DNA of 64,000 nucleotides from Phycicoccus sp. CSK15P-2 (GTDB lineage Bacteria; Actinomycetota; Actinomycetes; Actinomycetales; Dermatophilaceae): NCBI RefSeq assembly GCF_016888005.1, contig NZ_JAFDVE010000014.1, positions 124,001-188,000 on the forward strand. Direction: 5' to 3'. Made by a program: the position numbers and the translations under genes. The notes beneath the pieces were generated by a model. The model was not told the DNA's origin and made no database searches. It was given only the letters and a program-made list of their open reading frames with translations. Shown here one piece after another: positions 59,701-64,000 of this stretch (position 1 is the stretch's first letter; every line of letters starts with the position of its first letter).

Positions 59701-59768
59701 GGTACGGACGCTCGACCGCGCCTCGAGTAGTGGGATGACCGGCCGCCCAGCCCGCCTAGAGTGACGGG

Positions 59769-60590
59769 ATGACCGCGCAGCCGCCCGCCTCGACCCGTGA
59801 CGCGTGGTCCGGCGGCGCCGTCACCGAGCGGGCGCACTGCGTCCTCGCGCCCAACCCGGGGCCGATGACGCTCGACGGCACGAACACCTGGGTGCTCCTC
59901 GAGCCCGGGGCGGACGAGGCGGTGGTCGTCGACCCCGGCCCGGACGACGAGGCGCACCTGCTGGCCGTCGTCGAGCACGTGGCGGCGCGCGGCGCACGGG
60001 TCGGGCTCACGCTGCTGACCCACGGCCACCACGACCACGCCGAGGGCGCACCGCGCTTCGCCGAGCTGTCCGGAGCCCCGACCCGTGCCGTCGGGAGGGG
60101 CCACGACGACATCAGGGACGGCGACGTCCTGCGCACCGGTGGGCTCGAGCTGCGGGTGGTCGCCACGCCGGGGCACACGGCCGACTCCGTCTCCTTCGCC
60201 CTGGCCGCCGACCACGCGCTCGTCACCGGCGACACGGTGCTCGGCCGGGGGACGACGGTCGTCGCGCACCCGGACGGGGAGCTCGACGCCTACCTCGACA
60301 GCCTCGAACGCATCGCGGCGCTCACCGGCGACGGTGACGTCACCCGCATCCTCCCCGGGCACGGCCCGCGGGTGCCGGACGCCGCTGCGATGGTCGACTT
60401 CTACCGGGTCCACCGTGCGGAGCGGCTCGACCAGGTCCGGCAGGCACTCGCCGACGGCGCGGCCGCCGAGGCCGACCCCGTCGAGGGCGTGCTCACGAGG
60501 GTGTACGCGGAGGTCTCACCGGACGTCCGGCCGGCGGCACGGATGTCGATCCGCGCCCAGCTGGACCATCTCGGCGTGGCCTGGCGCTGA
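59769..60590 (+). CDS. MBL-fold metallohydrolase (Rv3677c/LACTB2-like)
   Basis: 273 aa from ATG 59769. MBL signature THGHHDHAEG, the second metal region TPGHTADSV, TGDTVLG and the late LPGHGPR. The C-terminal helical extension is that of LACTB2-type enzymes. Located beside crp as in M. tuberculosis. Substrate unknown. Its 3' end takes part in a 20-bp duplication. Confidence 0.92.
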   Translation: MTAQPPASTRDAWSGGAVTERAHCVLAPNPGPMTLDGTNTWVLLEPGADEAVVVDPGPDDEAHLLAVVEHVAARGARVGLTLLTHGHHDHAEGAPRFAELSGAPTRAVGRGHDDIRDGDVLRTGGLELRVVATPGHTADSVSFALAADHALVTGDTVLGRGTTVVAHPDGELDAYLDSLERIAALTGDGDVTRILPGHGPRVPDAAAMVDFYRVHRAERLDQVRQALADGAAAEADPVEGVLTRVYAEVSPDVRPAARMSIRAQLDHLGVAWR

Positions 60591-60617
60591 CGACCAAGTG
60601 GCCTGGCGCTGACGACC
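60576..60617. repeat. Exact 20-bp duplication across the MBL stop codon
   Basis: GTGGCCTGGCGCTGACGACC occurs at 60576-60595 and again at 60598-60617, separated by two A. The first copy carries the natural stop; the second lies past it, in the short gap to the convergent crp gene. Confidence 0.8.
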
Positions 60618-60635
60618 GACGATGACCGGGTCGGC

Positions 60636-61319
60636 TCAGCGGGCGCGGCGGCGCAGGCGGTCGACATCGAGGAGCAGCACGGCCCGCGCCTCGAGCCGCA
60701 GCCACCCACGGGACGCGAAGTCGGCGAGCGCCTTGTTCACGGTCTCGCGCGAGGCCCCGACGAGCTGGGCGAGCTCCTCCTGGGTGAGGTCGTGCGCCAC
60801 CATGAGGCCCTCCTCGACGGGGCGCCCGAACCGGCCCGCGAGGTCGAGCAGCGCCTTGGCGACCCGGCCCGGGACGTCGGTGAAGACGAGGTCGGCGAGG
60901 ACGTCGTTGGTGCGGCGCAGCCGCCGCGCCAGTGCACTGAGCAGGGTGAGCGCGACCCCCGGACGCTCGGCGAGGAACTCCTTGAGCTGCTCGTGGTTCA
61001 TCGAGACGAGCTGGGTCTCGGCGACCGCCGTGGCGGTGGCGGTGCGCGGGCCGGGGTCGAAGAGCGAGAGCTCGCCGAACATCTCGCCGGGGCCGAGGAT
61101 CGCGAGGAGGTTCTCGCGGCCGTCGCTGCTCGAGCGGCCGAGCTTGATCTTGCCCTCGGCGATCACGTAGAGCCGGTCGCCCTGGTCCCCCTCGTGGAAC
61201 AGCACGTCGCCCCGCTCGAGGCGGGCGGCGCTCATCGAGTCGATGAGGGTGTACGCGGTCTGGTCGTCCAGTGGCGACAGGAGCGGGGCTTTGCGCACGA
61301 CGTCGTGGTCCACGGCCAC
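60636..61319 (-). CDS. crp: cAMP receptor-type transcriptional regulator
   Basis: 227 aa from GTG 61319. Cyclic-nucleotide-binding roll (FHEGDQGDRLYVIAEGKIKLG, GPGEMFGELSLFDPGPRTATATA) and a DNA-binding helix QEELAQLVGASRETVNKALADFASRGWLRLE. The whole chain runs parallel to mycobacterial CRP (Rv3676). Divergent from nth with 73 bp between. Confidence 0.95.
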   Translation of the reverse strand: MAVDHDVVRKAPLLSPLDDQTAYTLIDSMSAARLERGDVLFHEGDQGDRLYVIAEGKIKLGRSSSDGRENLLAILGPGEMFGELSLFDPGPRTATATAVAETQLVSMNHEQLKEFLAERPGVALTLLSALARRLRRTNDVLADLVFTDVPGRVAKALLDLAGRFGRPVEEGLMVAHDLTQEELAQLVGASRETVNKALADFASRGWLRLEARAVLLLDVDRLRRRAR

Positions 61320-61392
61320 AGTGTGCCAGAGCGTCCGTCGCCCCTCCGGCGGAGGGCGTGAGGGCGTCGGACCCGCCACGTAGGCTGTCGCC

Positions 61393-62187
61393 GTGCCTGC
61401 CCGCCCCTCCACCGCCGTCCGTCGTGCCGGGGCCGGTGAGGAGTCCGCCGTCGCCCGCACCCGCCGGGCCCGCCGCATCTACCGCGCCCTCGCCGAGCGG
61501 TACCCGTACGCGCACTGCGAGCTCGACTTCGAGACCCCGCTGCAGCTGCTCGTCGCCACCGTGCTCTCCGCGCAGACCACCGACGTCATGGTCAACTCCG
61601 TCACGCCCACGCTCTTCTCGCGCTGGCCCACCGCCGAGGCCCTCGCCGGCGCGGACCGCGCCGAGATGGAGGCCGTGCTTCGTCCGACGGGGTTCTTCCG
61701 GGCCAAGACGAACTCCGTCATCACGCTCTCGCAGGCGCTGGTCGAGCGCTTCGGCGGCGAGGTTCCCGGCCGGATGGAGGACCTCGTCACGCTGCCCGGG
61801 GTGGGTCGCAAGACCGCCAACGTCGTGCTCGGCAACGCGTTCGACGTCCCGGGTCTCACCGTCGACACGCACTTCGGCCGTCTCGTCCGCCGCTGGGGCT
61901 GGACCCAGGAGACCGACCCGGTCAAGGTCGAGGCCGATGTCGCGGCCCTCGTGCCGAGACGCGAGTGGACGATGCTCAGCCACGTCGTGATCTTCCACGG
62001 CCGGCGTACGTGCTTCGCCCGTCGGCCGGCCTGCGGCGCCTGCCCGGTCACCCGCTGGTGCCCGGCGTACGGCGAGGGCGAGACCGACCCCGAGAAGGCC
62101 CGCGCCCTCCTGAAGTTCGAGCTCGCCCCGGGGGCGGCCCTCCCGGAGCCGCCGCCCGGCCCCCTGCCCGACGACCCCGCCCCATGA
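61393..62187 (+). CDS. nth: Endonuclease III
   Basis: 264 aa from GTG 61393. Helix-hairpin-helix [13 protein letters not shown] with the catalytic Lys, catalytic Asp in [12 protein letters not shown], and the four-Cys iron-sulfur loop [17 protein letters not shown]. It removes oxidised pyrimidines from DNA. The Pro-rich tail is extra; a basic N-terminal extension precedes the core. Overlaps the next gene by 4 nt. Confidence 0.96.
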   Translation: MPARPSTAVRRAGAGEESAVARTRRARRIYRALAERYPYAHCELDFETPLQLLVATVLSAQTTDVMVNSVTPTLFSRWPTAEALAGADRAEMEAVLRPTGFFRAKTNSVITLSQALVERFGGEVPGRMEDLVTLPGVGRKTANVVLGNAFDVPGLTVDTHFGRLVRRWGWTQETDPVKVEADVAALVPRREWTMLSHVVIFHGRRTCFARRPACGACPVTRWCPAYGEGETDPEKARALLKFELAPGAALPEPPPGPLPDDPAP

Positions 62188-62855
62188 GCACCCCTCCCGC
62201 GTGGCTCGCCGGGCTGGCCCGGCGGCCGGACGTCGCGGACCACCCGTGGTTCGCCGAGCACCCGCCTCCGGACGACGGTGCGCGGCGCTCGGCGGTGCTC
62301 GTCCTGTTCGGCCCGGACACCACGGGCGAGGTCGACGTCCTCCTCACCGAACGCGCCCACACGCTGCGCTCGCACCCGGGGCAGGTGTCGTTCCCCGGCG
62401 GTGCCGAGGACCCCGGCGACGACGGGCCCGTCGGGGCGGCGCTGCGGGAGGCCGAGGAGGAGGTCGGGCTCGACCCCGCGGGCGTCGACGTCCTCGCCGT
62501 CCTCCCGGCGCTCTACCTCGCCCCGAGCCGCAACGCCGTGACACCGGTGGTCGGCTGGTGGCCGAGCCCGGTCCCGGTCGGGGTCGTCGACGAGGCCGAG
62601 GTGGCCCGGGTCGTGCGCGTGCCGGTCAGCGACCTGCTCGACGCCCGCCGCCGGTTCACCGCCGTGTTCGGTCCCTACCGTGGGCCCGGTTTCGACGTCG
62701 GCGGCCTCTTCGTCTGGGGCTTCACGGCGATGCTGCTCGACGCGGTCCTCGAGCTCTCCGGGGTGGCCCGGCCGTGGGACGACACCGTCGAGCGCGAGCT
62801 GCCCGACCACGTCCTCTCCCCGTGGATGCGCGGCATCGAGGAGCGCGGCCGGTGA
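62184..62855 (+). CDS. NUDIX hydrolase, CoA-pyrophosphatase type
   Basis: 223 aa from ATG 62184 (ATGA overlap with nth). Nudix box [25 protein letters not shown], with the [21 protein letters not shown] segment characteristic of the CoA-pyrophosphatase (NudL/PCD1) group. Corresponds to Rv3672c. Overlaps marP (GTGA). Confidence 0.93.
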   Translation: MSTPPAWLAGLARRPDVADHPWFAEHPPPDDGARRSAVLVLFGPDTTGEVDVLLTERAHTLRSHPGQVSFPGGAEDPGDDGPVGAALREAEEEVGLDPAGVDVLAVLPALYLAPSRNAVTPVVGWWPSPVPVGVVDEAEVARVVRVPVSDLLDARRRFTAVFGPYRGPGFDVGGLFVWGFTAMLLDAVLELSGVARPWDDTVERELPDHVLSPWMRGIEERGR

Positions 62856-64000
62856 GCGGCTCGACGATCCTCGACCTCGCTCTGGTCGTCCTCCTGCTGT
62901 CGTACGCGGCGAACGGCTGGCGGCAGGGCTTCGTCAGCGCGGTCCTCGGCCTCGTCGGCCTGGTGGGCGGGGCCCTGGTCGCGATGCGCTTCGCGCCGGG
63001 CCTCCTGGAGGAGCACGCCGGCGTCGACCTCACCACCCCGTTCGGCGTCTTCGTCACGATCGCGGTCGTCCTCTTCGTCGCGACGACGGCGCAGTGGCTC
63101 CTCCTCGTCCTGGGATCGAGCATCCGCAGCTCGATGCGCCTCCCCGGCTACCGCGCGGCCGACAGCGCTCTCGGGGCGCTCGCGGTCCTCGTGGCCACCC
63201 TCTTCGTCATCTGGGCCGTCGCGGGCGCGGTCCGCGCGGCCGGGCCGCCCGGCCTGCGGGCCGCGGTCGCCGACTCCCGGGTGGTGCGCGCCGCGGACTC
63301 CGTCGTCCCGTCGCGGGCGTCCGTCCTCGTCGACGACCTCACCCGCGCGCTCGACGCGGACGTCTTCCCCCGGGTGTTCGAAGGGCTCGGTCCGGAGCCG
63401 ATCGCCGCGGTCCCGGCACCCGACGGGGCGCTCGCCGGCGACCCCGACATCGAGCGTGCGCTCCGTTCGGTCATCCACGTGCGCGCCGAGTCCGGGCGCT
63501 GCGAGTCGACGCAGGTGGGCAGCGGCTGGGTGTCCCGCCGCGGCCGTGTGGTGACGAACGCCCACGTCGTCGCGGGAGCCGAGCGGGTGCAGGTGTCCGT
63601 CGGGGGACGGGGGGCGGAGCTCGCTGCGCGGGTCGTGGCGTTCGACCCCGAGCGCGACATCGCCGTCCTGTCGGTGCCCGGCCTCGCGGCGCCGGCGCTC
63701 CCGACGGGTCCCGAGCTCGCCCGCACCGACGACGCGGTGCTCGCCGGCTTCCCGGGCGACCAGGGCCTGTGGGTCGGCGCCGCGCGGGTCCGTGACGTCC
63801 TGGACGCCCGGGGCGCGGACATCTACGGAAGCCCCGGGCCGACGCGCGAGATCTACTCCCTGCGCGCCGAGGTCCGCCAGGGTGCCTCGGGCGGACCGAT
63901 GCTCGACCCGGACGGCGAGGTCGTCGGGATGATCTTCGCGACCTCGCTCGACGACCCGCAGACCGGCTACGCCCTGACCCTCGCCGAGGTGCAGCCCGTG
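62852..64000 (+). CDS. marP: MarP-type periplasmic serine protease (3' truncated by window edge)
   Basis: 383 codons from GTG 62852, open to the end. A CvpA-like membrane region of four helices (about 5-130) is followed by a trypsin-like protease with catalytic H238 (VVTNAHVVAG), D269 (ERDIAVL) and S346 (GASGGPML), nearly the same numbering as mycobacterial MarP (His235/Asp264/Ser343, as I recall). Cys in SGRCEST would be half of its regulatory disulfide; the partner lies beyond the window. In mycobacteria it is needed for acid resistance and activates the wall hydrolase RipA. Confidence 0.94.
   Translation, partial: MSGSTILDLALVVLLLSYAANGWRQGFVSAVLGLVGLVGGALVAMRFAPGLLEEHAGVDLTTPFGVFVTIAVVLFVATTAQWLLLVLGSSIRSSMRLPGYRAADSALGALAVLVATLFVIWAVAGAVRAAGPPGLRAAVADSRVVRAADSVVPSRASVLVDDLTRALDADVFPRVFEGLGPEPIAAVPAPDGALAGDPDIERALRSVIHVRAESGRCESTQVGSGWVSRRGRVVTNAHVVAGAERVQVSVGGRGAELAARVVAFDPERDIAVLSVPGLAAPALPTGPELARTDDAVLAGFPGDQGLWVGAARVRDVLDARGADIYGSPGPTREIYSLRAEVRQGASGGPMLDPDGEVVGMIFATSLDDPQTGYALTLAEVQPV

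Overview
The window is 64 kb of very GC-rich, densely packed DNA with many ATGA/GTGA start-stop overlaps and frequent GTG starts. It encodes WhiB, MarP, ArsA-type ATPase, PASTA-PBP and Crp homologues. Together these point to an actinomycete, most likely a Micrococcales member close to Intrasporangiaceae (family level is inference). No phage, integrated plasmid, CRISPR array or intact insertion sequence is visible. The only mobile trace is the frameshifted tail of an IS481-type transposase beside a tRNA-Pro gene.

Layout. 0-5.3 kb: a ferredoxin-reductase-type flavoprotein, the lysC-asd pair (lysC has an internal beta-subunit start; asd has Ala where the catalytic Cys is expected) and a PPi-dependent phosphofructokinase. 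5.5-7.6 kb: a NarL-type two-component pair. 7.7-11.4 kb: a phospholipase D-like protein, then an ATP-grasp ligase overlapping an Asp/Glu racemase, the arrangement seen for D-Asp interpeptide-bridge synthesis. 11.4-18.7 kb: a LacI regulator with two candidate operators and three secreted discoidin-domain proteins (GH-A-like hydrolase, DUF1996 protein, beta-helix protein), probably a glycan-degradation locus. 18.9-20.1 kb: a secreted beta-lactamase-fold hydrolase. 20.2-22.3 kb: an ACT-protein/kinase/regulator operon.

22.4-35.5 kb is the most striking region: a nine-gene, mostly overlapping operon. It encodes a cytoplasmic beta-lactamase-fold hydrolase, a complete peptide ABC importer (permease C fused to an ATPase), an S9-peptidase/beta-lactamase fusion, an M20 hydrolase, a COG3375-like GNAT and an N-acyl/N-succinyl amino acid racemase with the canonical K163/D189/E214/D239/K263 set. 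It reads as import and hydrolysis of D-residue-containing peptides followed by the GNAT-racemase-M20 route that converts D- to L-amino acids. A PucR-type regulator follows.

37.2-40.4 kb: a TPP-riboswitch-controlled thiM-thiE-thiD/tenA operon. 41.2-48.2 kb: a possible small biosynthetic cluster (atypical response regulator, cytochrome P450, alpha-hydroxy-acid oxidase and FAD monooxygenase, divergent from an acyl-adenylating enzyme and a translationally coupled 96-aa protein of unknown function). 49-64 kb: a core block matching the order around M. tuberculosis Rv3671c-Rv3683 (metallophosphoesterase, PASTA-PBP, whiB4, two ArsA ATPases, DUF4177, RidA, MBL hydrolase, crp, nth, CoA-type Nudix, marP). 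marP runs off the right edge.

Two blocks of near-pure G/C homopolymer (about 16481-16540 and 46131-46245) look like sequencing or assembly artefacts. The first has removed the true 5' end of the beta-helix gene. Functions are read from motifs and context; no database search was possible.
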